From Crocinitomicaceae bacterium (lineage in GTDB: Bacteria; Bacteroidota; Bacteroidia; Flavobacteriales_D; Crocinitomicaceae), in assembly GCA_023262855.1 (NCBI GenBank), contig JALQYQ010000017.1, forward strand, positions 37,485-101,484: 64,000 nt of DNA. Reading direction: 5' to 3'. A program made the position numbers and the translations under genes. Below, piece after piece: positions 19,104-28,606 of this stretch. Within the stretch, counting starts at the first letter, position 1. Every line of letters starts with the position of its first letter. Under the pieces are notes generated by a model. The model was not told where the DNA came from. It did no database searches and saw only the letters and a program-made list of their open reading frames with translations.

Positions 19104-20627
19104 ATGAAATCAATCTTCATTTTAACATTTGCATTGATCACGACATTCAGTTTTGGACAAAAATTGAAATTCAAAGTCGCGAACCAAAAAGATACAACGG
19201 TATTTTTAGTAAAGTACTTTGGCCAAAAATTATATTATGCTGATACAGCAGAAATGAAAGGCGGATACGTTGAATTCGATGGTAAAAAACAACAACCAGG
19301 AATTTTAGGTGTATTGTTCCCTGGACAAAAATTCTTTGAATTTGTTTACAACAACGAAGAAGTACAAATTGAAACTGCAGCTCCAGACTTTGTTGGAGCA
19401 ATGAAAATCAAAAAATCAGAAGAAAATAAAGTTTTCCTTGAGTACATCAAATTTATTGGTCCTAAAAAGACAGAAACGAACTCAATTATTGAGCAACGTT
19501 CAAAATTAAAATCAGACGATCCGAAATACAAGGAATTGACTGCTAAAATTGATGCGTTGAACAAAGAAGTAATTGATTATCAAAACAATTTAATGGCAGC
19601 GAACAAAAATTTACTTGTTTCAAAAGTTGTCAAAATGTCAATGGACATTGATATTCCTGAGCCACCAGTTGATGCAAACGGAAAAGTTATTGATTCAAAC
19701 TTCCGTTTCAACTATTTCAGAGCGCATTATTGGGACAATATTGATTTAACAGATGATCGTTTGGTGAATACACCAATTTTCCACAACAAATTGGAATATT
19801 ACTTTGGAAAAAACATGATGGTACAGCACTGGGACACAATCTTGTATCATTCATATAAATTCTGTGATGCATTGAATCCAAAATCAAAAACATTTGAATA
19901 TTGTGTTTCTTGGATTACTTCAACTTATGGAAAAAGTAAAATCATGGGAATGGACAAAGTCTACATCATGATGGCAGATCGTTATTATTGTTCAAAAAAT
20001 GCTGAAGGAAAGTCACCTGCATTTTGGATGACAGAAGAAAAATTGAAAGAATTGTGTGAGAAAATTCCAGTACAACGTAACTTGGTAATGGGTGTTCAAC
20101 CTCCAAACATTATTTTACGCGACACAACTGATACGAAATGGATTGGTTTCAAAGATTTAAAGTCTGAGTACACAATTCTATATTTCTGGGATCCAGAGTG
20201 TGGACATTGTAAAAAAACGACACCAAAATTACAAACCTTGTATGATCAAAAATTCAAAGATCGCAACATTGAAATCTTTGCGGTTGGAAAAGCAACAGGG
20301 GAAGATTTTGAAAAATGGAAAAAATTCATTCGTGACAATAAATTAACGTTTATCAATGTTGGTGTAACGGATCCATTGTTCAAAGCTGCTATGGAAGATG
20401 CTCGACAATTTGTTCCAAAATACACAACGCTTGAATCGTTGAATTATCAAACAACCTATGACATCTTCTCTACTCCACGTGTATTCGTGTTGGATAAAGA
20501 CAAAAAAATTATTGCGAAGAGCATTTCAATCTCTCAATTAGAGGATTTGATGGATCGTTTACAAGGAAAAGAAAACCTTCCTAAACTGTTCCCACCTGAT
20601 CCAGAAGAGGATGAACAAATGCACTAA
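19104..20627 (+). CDS. secreted thioredoxin-like (TlpA-type, DUF5106-like) protein
   Basis: Signal peptide MKSIFILTFALITTFSFGQ; ILYFWDPECGHCKKTTPKLQTLYDQ (CGHC). Confidence 0.85.
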   Translation: MKSIFILTFALITTFSFGQKLKFKVANQKDTTVFLVKYFGQKLYYADTAEMKGGYVEFDGKKQQPGILGVLFPGQKFFEFVYNNEEVQIETAAPDFVGAMKIKKSEENKVFLEYIKFIGPKKTETNSIIEQRSKLKSDDPKYKELTAKIDALNKEVIDYQNNLMAANKNLLVSKVVKMSMDIDIPEPPVDANGKVIDSNFRFNYFRAHYWDNIDLTDDRLVNTPIFHNKLEYYFGKNMMVQHWDTILYHSYKFCDALNPKSKTFEYCVSWITSTYGKSKIMGMDKVYIMMADRYYCSKNAEGKSPAFWMTEEKLKELCEKIPVQRNLVMGVQPPNIILRDTTDTKWIGFKDLKSEYTILYFWDPECGHCKKTTPKLQTLYDQKFKDRNIEIFAVGKATGEDFEKWKKFIRDNKLTFINVGVTDPLFKAAMEDARQFVPKYTTLESLNYQTTYDIFSTPRVFVLDKDKKIIAKSISISQLEDLMDRLQGKENLPKLFPPDPEEDEQMH

Positions 20628-20638
20628 AACGTTTTACT

Positions 20639-20667
20639 AAAAGGCTGCCGCGAGGTGGCCTTTTTTA
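20639..20667 (+). terminator. intrinsic terminator
   Basis: AAAAGGCtgCCgcgaGGtgGCCTTTTTT. Confidence 0.8.
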
Positions 20668-20715
20668 TTCACAATTGGTTAATATTTATTTCTATTTTCT
20701 TGCATCTTTCTTTCG

Positions 20716-20723
20716 TATTTTTG
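20716..20723 (+). promoter_or_regulatory. -7 element TATTTTTG
   Basis: Exact TAnnTTTG 9-18 nt before ATG 20732/20741. Confidence 0.55.
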
Positions 20724-20731
20724 CCACGTAA

Positions 20732-23374
20732 ATGAACAGTATGAAGAAAATATTATTCGCTTTAGCGTTCCCTTTGATTGGGTTTTCGCAAGTTTCAATA
20801 ACTGCAACGGGCAGTTACACCCAAAATTTTGATGGTTTAGCAAACACAGGTACAAACATTGCATGGACGGACAATACAACAATTGCCAATTGGTATTGTC
20901 AAAAATCAACCGCAGGTGCCGTTGTTTATGATGCTGGAACTGGATCATCCACAGCAGGTAAAGTTTATAGTTTTGGATCGACAGGTGCTACAGAAAGAGC
21001 CCTAGGAACATTAGGTTCAGCTGGTTTTGGAAATGGTGCACACGGTGTTCAACTTCAAAACAACTCTGGTTCAATTGTAAACAATTTTGTGGTTTCCTAT
21101 ACCATGGAACAGTGGCGAGATGGTGGAAATACGACTCCAGCTGCTCAACAAATCAGAGTTTATTACAAAATTAGTAGTACGCTTATAACAGCCTTAAATC
21201 CAGGTGCGAATACAGGATGGACAGAAATAACTGCTTTAATGACGGCAAGTCCGATTTTCACGATTACTGCTGGCGCTCTAGATGGAAATTTACCTGCAAA
21301 TAAAGTAACTCTGACAAATATTAGTGCATCGGGAATCACGTTAAACAATGGAGAATACCTTATGATTAAATGGGAAGATCCGAATCACACAGGGAATGAC
21401 CATGGATTATCAATCGACGATGTAACAATTTCATGGGCTACTAGCTGTGCAACAACTAGCACAATCTCTCCTATTGCATGCGGTACTTACACAGTTCCTA
21501 GTGGACACGAAACATATACAACTTCAGGAACTTATACCGATACGATTCCAAATGCTGCTTTGTGCGACAGTATCATTACAATCAATCTAACAATTACAGC
21601 AGGAACAATTACTTATTATGCTGATACTGATAATGATGGACTTGGAGACCCTTCAAACACAACAACAGGTTGTACTCTGCCTGTTGGTTACGTAACAAAC
21701 TCAAATGATTGTAACGATAACAGCAGTGCCATCGGTCTTCCAACAACTGTTTATTATTTAGATGCAGATAACGACACTTACGGATCTGCGACAAACACAA
21801 TTACCGCTTGTTCATTGCCTGTTGGTTATGTAACAAATAGTTTAGATTGCAATGACAACAACAATACTATTTATCCTGGAGCTGCAGAAATTTTAGACAA
21901 TGGAATTGACGAAGATTGTTCTGGTTCTGACGCTTCTGCTGCCGGAGTGCAAATTGGGTTATATGAATTTACAGGAACGAATTTATGTCCAGTACTTGCT
22001 GATACGGTGACAACTCAACCTGCAAACGCAACATTCTCAACCTACACAACAGTTGGAACAACATGTTCTCCTACAAGTAATGTATTCAGTAATAGCGGAT
22101 GGAATATTACATCGATTATTGATCCAGCTGAATACAACCAATTTGGGGTAATTACTGATGATTGTTATACGCTTGATATCAATAAGATTATTTTCACACA
22201 CAAAAACAGTGCTACAGGTGGAACGCCAACATGGACTTTGCGTTCAAGTTTGGATGGATTCACAGCTGATTTAGGTACAGGAACGTCAAGTTCAACCGAC
22301 AAAACAGATACAATTGTGTTAGGAAGTGCTTTTGACGCCGTAACTGATGTTCAATTTAGATTCTACATCACAAACATCGGTCAGACGGGTTCAACTTGGA
22401 GAAATGACAATGTGCGTGTAATTGCGAATTTCGGTTCATTAACTCCTCAAACGTTTTATGCAGATTTAGATGGCGATACTTATGGTGATGCATCTTCTTC
22501 TATTTCAGCATGTACGCCTCCTGCAAATTATGTTTTGGACAATACAGATTGTGATGATACAGATGGATTAGTAAATCCAACAACAGTGTGGTTCCAAGAT
22601 GCTGATGGCGATTTAAGTGGTAACACAAATGTGACATTAACACAATGTACGCAACCCGTTGGTTATGTTTTAAATCCAGGTGATTGTGATGACAACAATA
22701 GCGCTGTGATTTCTCCTTCAACTTATTATGTTGATGCTGATAACGATGGTCACGGTTCAATGACTGGACTAGGATTAGTTTCTTGTACAAATCCAGGTCC
22801 TGGATATGCAACTGTAGCAGACGATTGTGATGACAATGAAGCAACGGTTTATCCGGGAGCGCCTGAATTGTGTGATGGATTGGATAATGATTGCATCAAT
22901 GGAATTGATGACGGATTGACATTTACAGCATATTATGTTGACGCGGATAACGACAATTTTGGTTTTGGTAACTCAACATTGTATTGTCAAAACCCAGGAG
23001 CAGGATATGCTCTAGTAGATGGCGATTGTGATGACTCAAATTCGAATGTTTACCCAGGGGCAACTGAAATTTTGGACAATGGAGTTGATGAAAACTGTGA
23101 CTTCACAGACAACTATGCTGCTTTGAACGAGTTGGCTACTTTCCAATTTATGATTGTTCCGAATCCATCAAATGGTGTAATTACTGTTGAAACATCACAG
23201 TTGATTTCTGGAACAATTGAATGCACCGATTTGAATGGTCGTGTACTTTCTACAACAGCATTCAATTCAATTTCGACATCACTTGATTTAAGCAATTTGT
23301 CTGATGGAAATTACATTCTAAAAATTACAACTGAAATTGGAATTCGTCAACAACGTATTTTGATTAAAAAGTAA
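20732..23374 (+). CDS. secreted MopE-like metal-binding repeat protein with T9SS type A sorting domain
   Basis: Six copies of the pattern YY.DAD.D..G.....C..P.GY......DC.D.......P (PF11617-like); C-terminus MIVPNPSNGVITVETSQ...LDLSNLSDGNYILKITTEIGIRQQRILIKK. Confidence 0.9.
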   Translation: MNSMKKILFALAFPLIGFSQVSITATGSYTQNFDGLANTGTNIAWTDNTTIANWYCQKSTAGAVVYDAGTGSSTAGKVYSFGSTGATERALGTLGSAGFGNGAHGVQLQNNSGSIVNNFVVSYTMEQWRDGGNTTPAAQQIRVYYKISSTLITALNPGANTGWTEITALMTASPIFTITAGALDGNLPANKVTLTNISASGITLNNGEYLMIKWEDPNHTGNDHGLSIDDVTISWATSCATTSTISPIACGTYTVPSGHETYTTSGTYTDTIPNAALCDSIITINLTITAGTITYYADTDNDGLGDPSNTTTGCTLPVGYVTNSNDCNDNSSAIGLPTTVYYLDADNDTYGSATNTITACSLPVGYVTNSLDCNDNNNTIYPGAAEILDNGIDEDCSGSDASAAGVQIGLYEFTGTNLCPVLADTVTTQPANATFSTYTTVGTTCSPTSNVFSNSGWNITSIIDPAEYNQFGVITDDCYTLDINKIIFTHKNSATGGTPTWTLRSSLDGFTADLGTGTSSSTDKTDTIVLGSAFDAVTDVQFRFYITNIGQTGSTWRNDNVRVIANFGSLTPQTFYADLDGDTYGDASSSISACTPPANYVLDNTDCDDTDGLVNPTTVWFQDADGDLSGNTNVTLTQCTQPVGYVLNPGDCDDNNSAVISPSTYYVDADNDGHGSMTGLGLVSCTNPGPGYATVADDCDDNEATVYPGAPELCDGLDNDCINGIDDGLTFTAYYVDADNDNFGFGNSTLYCQNPGAGYALVDGDCDDSNSNVYPGATEILDNGVDENCDFTDNYAALNELATFQFMIVPNPSNGVITVETSQLISGTIECTDLNGRVLSTTAFNSISTSLDLSNLSDGNYILKITTEIGIRQQRILIKK

Positions 23375-23396
23375 TTCACTTTACATAGATATTGAT

Positions 23397-23425
23397 AGGC
23401 TATCCATTTGGGTAGCCTTTCTTCA
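23397..23425 (+). terminator. intrinsic terminator
   Basis: AGGCTATCC-atttg-GGTAGCCTTTCTTC. Confidence 0.7.
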
Positions 23426-23476
23426 TTTTAAACAACACATTTAAACAATATTTGATGCCCATCTGCATTATAAATC

Positions 23477-23484
23477 TATTTTTG
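23477..23484 (+). promoter_or_regulatory. -7 element TATTTTTG
   Basis: Exact TAnnTTTG 16 nt before ATG 23500. Confidence 0.55.
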
Positions 23485-23499
23485 TATAAATACTTTTTT

Positions 23500-26493
23500 A
23501 TGAAGCATCTTACACTAAGCATTTTATCTGTCCTAATTACAGGATTTACTTTTGGTCAATCGTATTGGCAACAAGAAGTGAATTATACAATTCAAGTAAA
23601 ATTAGACGACAAAAACCACACGATTTCTGGGTTTGATGAATTTGAATACGTAAACAATTCACCTGATAATCTAGATCGCATTTACATTCATTTATGGCCG
23701 AATGCCTACAGAAATGGAAAAACAGCTTTGGGTAAACAACAATATTCGAATGGTGAAACAGCCTTGCGTTTTGGACCAAAAGAAGATTTAGGCAGCATTG
23801 ATTCCTTGGATTTCAAATTGAATGGTCAAACCGTAAAATGGGAATATGATCCAATCAACATTGATATTGCAGTTATTCTACTTCCAACACCTTTGTTACC
23901 GGGACAACGTGTTTCTGTTTCGACACCATTTAAAGTAAAAATTCCTTCTGGTTCAATTTCTCGTTTGGGTCACATTGGACAATCGTATCAAATTACACAA
24001 TGGTATCCAAAACCAGCAGTTTATGACAAAAATGGATGGAACCCTATTCCCTATTTAAATCAAGGAGAATTTTATTCTGAATATGGATCGTTTGATGTTT
24101 CAATCACACTTCCTAAAAACTACGTTGTAGCTGCAACGGGTGATTTACAGACACAATCAGAAATTGATTTCTTAAACGCAAAAGCAACTGAAACACAAAA
24201 ACGTTTTGGTGAATTCTTAGAACAAAAACAAGGAAAAGCTGGAAAAACTCCCTTCCCTGAATCATCTTCTGAATTTAAAACAATTCGTTATACCCAAAGT
24301 AAAGTGCACGATTTTGCATGGTTTGCAGATAAACGTTATGGTGTTTTAAGAGGTGAAATCACCCTTCCTCACAGCAAACGAAAAGTTACCTCTTGGGCAA
24401 TGTTCGTTCCTCAAAATGCTGCTGTTTGGACAGATGCAATCGAATATATCAATGATGGAACTTATTATTATTCATTATGGAATGGTGATTATCCCTACAA
24501 CAATGTTACCGCTGTTGATGGAACAATCAGCGCTGGTGGTGGAATGGAATATCCAAACGTTACTGTGATCGGTAACACGAGCAACAAAGAAGAATTGGAA
24601 GTAGTTATTGTTCATGAGGTTGGTCATAACTGGTTTTATGGAATCTTAGGTTCAAACGAACGCGTGCATGGTTGGATGGATGAAGGGATGAATACGTTGA
24701 ATGAAGTACGTTATGTGCAAACAAAATATCCAGACAATACGCGTCTTTCGGACATGGTCTTAAATGGTTCTTTCCATTTTGAAGATTTAGATCATCACGA
24801 TTTGTCGGATATTGCCTATCGAATGACAGCAGTTATTGGAGAAGATCAGCCAATAGAAACACATTCTGCAGAATTTTCATCGATGAATTATGGAACGATT
24901 ATGTACATGAAAACAGGGTTGGTTTTCTATTATTTGAAAGATTATTTAGGAGAGAAATTGTTTGATGATTGCATGCATGCCTATTTCGAAGAATGGAAAT
25001 TTAAACATCCTCAACCGGAAGACATGAAGGCGACTTTGGAACGCGTTTCGAAAAAAGATTTGAGTTGGTTGTTTCATGATTTAATTCAAACTACGAACCA
25101 TGTTGATTACAAACTTTCTTCAGTTAAAACTTCCGAAAATGGTACAGCTGTAAAAGTGAAAAACAAAGGTCAAGTTGACGGGCCAATTGAAATCAATGTT
25201 TATAAAAACGATCAATTAGTCGAAACGCATTGGATTGAACCAGGGCAGAAGAAATCACGTGCAGATCTAACAACAAAAGATGTTGATCGCGTTGAAATCG
25301 ATGCGTCGAACGACATTCCAGAAATGTATCGTCAAAACAACACGTGGATGGCCAACAAAACATTCAAAAAATTGGAACCAATTCACATGGAATTCTTGAG
25401 CGGATACAATGAAAAAGACAAATCAGAATTGTATTGGACACCAATTATTGCTGGGAATGCTTACGATCAGTTCATGATTGGTGCAGCATTTCACAACATG
25501 GGAATTTCACCAAATCGTTTCCAATATTTCATTGCACCAATGTATTCGTTTGGTCGTCAAATGGTATCTGGAATCGGTGAATTTTCCTACACCTGCTTGC
25601 CAAAAACAGGATTGAAAGTATCACGCTTCGGTTTGTCTGTGAAGTCTTTTAAAAACGATTCATCCTATGCACGTAAACAGGAAGGAGCTTATTTGGCGCT
25701 TGCTCCGTATTGGTTTGCAAAAATTGGAAATCGAACAAATTCACCTATTTCACAATCGTTCTTGTTACAAGGAATTGTTAAAGCAGACATTTTATCAAAT
25801 ACTAGTACAGATTATGTTGGTGGTTTTGCAAAGTATAACTTCAGTGTTAATCGCCCTGATCATAAATTATCTGTGAATCTAAGAACAGATGCGATATTCT
25901 CATCTGAAACTGAAATGGCTCGTGTTACTGCGGATGCAACTTACCGTTTCCGCTATTTGAAAAACACAATGAAACGTTGGGTAGAAGTGCGTGGATTTAT
26001 CGGAAATACGTATCATTACAAAAACTCACTTGGTAATAAAGAATACCGCATGGGAATGTCATTAAGTGGAACTGATGGCCAGCAAGATTTGTTCTTTGAA
26101 GATTATTATTTCGGAAGAGGATTAGTTGATGGAATGTGGTCACAACAGCGCGATGAAAACATGGGTGGATTCAAAAGCACAGCTTATTTTGGAACAACAA
26201 CACATTGGATGGCAACAAGTAATGTTTACTTCCAATTACCAATTCCGAAGTTGGGCATTTTTGGTTTGTTTGCCGATTTAGGAGCTTTCCACAATGGAAC
26301 TTCAGTAACTTCTGCAATTAATACAGGAGTTGGAATGCGCTTAGGAAAAGTCTTTGGATTATACTTCCCTATCTGGATGAGTAAAGAGTTAAACGATTCA
26401 TATGGCAATTCAAGCTATGCTGAAAAAATTCGCTTTACCTTGAAAATGAATATTGTAAACAAAGGAATTAAGTTAAGTTCCTTGATGAACTAA
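23500..26493 (+). CDS. M1 family metallopeptidase (aminopeptidase)
   Basis: MKHLTLSILSVLITGFTFGQ signal; zinc motif VIVHEVGHNWFYGILGSNERVHGWMDEGMN (HEVGH + E); GGMEYPN exopeptidase motif. Confidence 0.92.
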   Translation: MKHLTLSILSVLITGFTFGQSYWQQEVNYTIQVKLDDKNHTISGFDEFEYVNNSPDNLDRIYIHLWPNAYRNGKTALGKQQYSNGETALRFGPKEDLGSIDSLDFKLNGQTVKWEYDPINIDIAVILLPTPLLPGQRVSVSTPFKVKIPSGSISRLGHIGQSYQITQWYPKPAVYDKNGWNPIPYLNQGEFYSEYGSFDVSITLPKNYVVAATGDLQTQSEIDFLNAKATETQKRFGEFLEQKQGKAGKTPFPESSSEFKTIRYTQSKVHDFAWFADKRYGVLRGEITLPHSKRKVTSWAMFVPQNAAVWTDAIEYINDGTYYYSLWNGDYPYNNVTAVDGTISAGGGMEYPNVTVIGNTSNKEELEVVIVHEVGHNWFYGILGSNERVHGWMDEGMNTLNEVRYVQTKYPDNTRLSDMVLNGSFHFEDLDHHDLSDIAYRMTAVIGEDQPIETHSAEFSSMNYGTIMYMKTGLVFYYLKDYLGEKLFDDCMHAYFEEWKFKHPQPEDMKATLERVSKKDLSWLFHDLIQTTNHVDYKLSSVKTSENGTAVKVKNKGQVDGPIEINVYKNDQLVETHWIEPGQKKSRADLTTKDVDRVEIDASNDIPEMYRQNNTWMANKTFKKLEPIHMEFLSGYNEKDKSELYWTPIIAGNAYDQFMIGAAFHNMGISPNRFQYFIAPMYSFGRQMVSGIGEFSYTCLPKTGLKVSRFGLSVKSFKNDSSYARKQEGAYLALAPYWFAKIGNRTNSPISQSFLLQGIVKADILSNTSTDYVGGFAKYNFSVNRPDHKLSVNLRTDAIFSSETEMARVTADATYRFRYLKNTMKRWVEVRGFIGNTYHYKNSLGNKEYRMGMSLSGTDGQQDLFFEDYYFGRGLVDGMWSQQRDENMGGFKSTAYFGTTTHWMATSNVYFQLPIPKLGIFGLFADLGAFHNGTSVTSAINTGVGMRLGKVFGLYFPIWMSKELNDSYGNSSYAEKIRFTLKMNIVNKGIKLSSLMN

Positions 26494-26511
26494 ACTTCCA
26501 TTCAATGATTT

Positions 26512-26543
26512 AAAGCCATTCGTCAATGCGGATGGCTTTTTTT
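26512..26543 (+). terminator. intrinsic terminator
   Basis: AAAGCCAT...ATGGCTTTTTTTG. Confidence 0.8.
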
Positions 26544-26598
26544 GTCCTTGATGTACCAAAACAACTTGCAGGTCGTTTAGCAAGTATAAACTGCGAAT

Positions 26599-27294
26599 AT
26601 GAGAAAACTGATTCCACTAATTTCCATTGCGGGGATTTTACTGCTTCCAAGTTGTTATTGTTCCAAAGCAATTCCACTTTCGGCGGGGAGTCATCCTAAA
26701 TTTCTTCAATCATTGAACTCAAGTTATGTCTATGAATTGTGCTGTGGCAGTGGAGGAAGAACCGGAAATGAAATCTCGGCCTATTACGGTTTTCCATCCT
26801 ATCAATTAACTGATTTGACTAAACATTATGAAGCAACTGGTTTAACAAATGTCAACGGTTCAACCATCGGACAATTCGGTTTACGGTTCAATCATTCCGT
26901 TGCACCCCCGTTTATACGATTAAAAATAATTCGTCTCGGAATTGATTATTCTCATACCAAAAACTCATTGCGCTTTGACGAAACCTCAACAACTCAAAGT
27001 GAATTGAATTTCATTTCCAATCGCTTGATGTTCAACACGTCTATTTATACTTTTGTTACGCTTAAAGGTTTAGCAGGATATTTACAATTGCAAGGAGGTG
27101 CAAATTTCTTTCAAAAAGAGTATGACGGTCCTTCAACTGAATTCAGTTTCACAGACAAGTACTCACCTGTTTATTTCGATTATCAATTGGCTTACGGATT
27201 ACAGTATTTTCTAGTAAATCGACTTTCTTTGTTTGCTGAGGCTGGGTATGGATCAGGAGTTTATTTAAAAACTGGAATTGCTTTTCGATTTTAA
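26599..27294 (+). CDS. hypothetical lipoprotein / outer-membrane beta-barrel-like protein
   Basis: LLLPSCYCSK possible lipobox; alternating beta-strand-like C-terminus ending ...GVYLKTGIAFRF. Confidence 0.6.
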   Translation: MRKLIPLISIAGILLLPSCYCSKAIPLSAGSHPKFLQSLNSSYVYELCCGSGGRTGNEISAYYGFPSYQLTDLTKHYEATGLTNVNGSTIGQFGLRFNHSVAPPFIRLKIIRLGIDYSHTKNSLRFDETSTTQSELNFISNRLMFNTSIYTFVTLKGLAGYLQLQGGANFFQKEYDGPSTEFSFTDKYSPVYFDYQLAYGLQYFLVNRLSLFAEAGYGSGVYLKTGIAFRF

Positions 27295-27346
27295 TAGCCT
27301 TCCAATATTTAACAAATATTAAACACGCTTTTCTTCAATCGTTACT

Positions 27347-27354
27347 TATCTTTG
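27347..27354 (+). promoter_or_regulatory. -7 element TATCTTTG
   Basis: Exact TAnnTTTG, implying a ~75-80 nt 5' UTR for the 27436 gene. Confidence 0.45.
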
Positions 27355-27435
27355 TAACGGAATTGGTGACCACTCTATGTAAACGCGCCATTCTAATCAT
27401 GCTAAAACTGCAACTAATTTATTTAACCAAATAAA

Positions 27436-28452
27436 ATGGCAGTTTTAAAAACAAACTTATTTTTTCTATGTGCTATCCTCATCGGATTGAACGTGAGTGC
27501 ACAAACCATTAACAATGGTAATTTCAGTAATGGATCCACTGGTTGGGGATGCAACCCAGAAGCTTACAATCCAGAATCAACTTACGGTGGGACAAGCAAT
27601 ACAAACATTGTTGCAGAAGTAGATGCAGAAGCAGGACTTTGTCAAACAGTTTCAGGATTTACAGTTGGATCGTATTATTCAATTTCATTTAAAGCATCAC
27701 GCCGAACAACATGCGGACCTACGCTACAATCAGTTAAATTGAAAATTAACAATAATGCTTTAACTGCCAATATTAGTCGCAATGGTGGTGGATTTAACTG
27801 GGGAATGGAAACCTTTTACTTTGTTGCAACATCAACAAACCATACAATTACGTTTACAAGTAACACAACTGGAACATGTAATTTGGTGTTTGACAACATC
27901 AGTTTAAACGTTGTAAGTGCTTTACCAATTGAATTGGTTGACTTTTCTGCTAATTTGAAAAATGAACGAACAGTTGATTTAACTTGGCAAACAGCATCGG
28001 AAAAGGACAATGATTTTTTCACGATTGAACGTTCAACTGATGGGAAAAACTGGGCTGCAATTCAAGAAATAGATGGTGCTGGAAATTCAACGAATTTGTT
28101 GAATTATGCAACAACTGATTTACTTTCAGAAAAAGGACTTTATTATTACCGCTTGAAACAAACAGATTTTGATGGCGCGTATACTTATTCCGATATCAAA
28201 GCAGTTTCTATCAATAATTCCACATCTGAAATAACTGTATTTCCAAATCCAACGAACGGAAGTTTCACATTAATTCCTGCTTCTAAGGATTCTGCACCTG
28301 CACTTTATACCAATGTTGGAACTGAAGTTCAATCAAGTAATTATTCTATTGCTTCAACGGAAGACGGATTTATTTATGATATCAGTAGTTTGGCGAATGG
28401 TATTTACTTCGTTCGAACAGGTAATCAAACCACAAAAATTATAAAGCACTAA
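27436..28452 (+). CDS. secreted protein with T9SS type A sorting domain
   Basis: Signal peptide; CBM-like INNGNFSNGSTGWGCNPEAYNPESTYGGTSNTNIVAEVDAEAGLCQTV; C-terminus EITVFPNPTNGSFTL...ISSLANGIYFVRTGNQTTKIIKH. Confidence 0.88.
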   Translation: MAVLKTNLFFLCAILIGLNVSAQTINNGNFSNGSTGWGCNPEAYNPESTYGGTSNTNIVAEVDAEAGLCQTVSGFTVGSYYSISFKASRRTTCGPTLQSVKLKINNNALTANISRNGGGFNWGMETFYFVATSTNHTITFTSNTTGTCNLVFDNISLNVVSALPIELVDFSANLKNERTVDLTWQTASEKDNDFFTIERSTDGKNWAAIQEIDGAGNSTNLLNYATTDLLSEKGLYYYRLKQTDFDGAYTYSDIKAVSINNSTSEITVFPNPTNGSFTLIPASKDSAPALYTNVGTEVQSSNYSIASTEDGFIYDISSLANGIYFVRTGNQTTKIIKH

Positions 28453-28472
28453 GCTTTTTCGTTTTATCCTTT

Positions 28473-28523
28473 AACCTCATTGTTAATTGTTGAAAATTCG
28501 ACGTTAGCAATGAGGTTTTTTTA
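28473..28523 (+). terminator. intrinsic terminator
   Basis: AACCTCATTG...CAATGAGGTTTTTTT. Confidence 0.8.
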
Positions 28524-28606
28524 TGTAATTTAAGCTTCAAATCAAACCAATTGAATACTGAGTTGTACACTGTGTTTTTTTGGTTCACGTTTCAATAAAA
28601 CAATCT

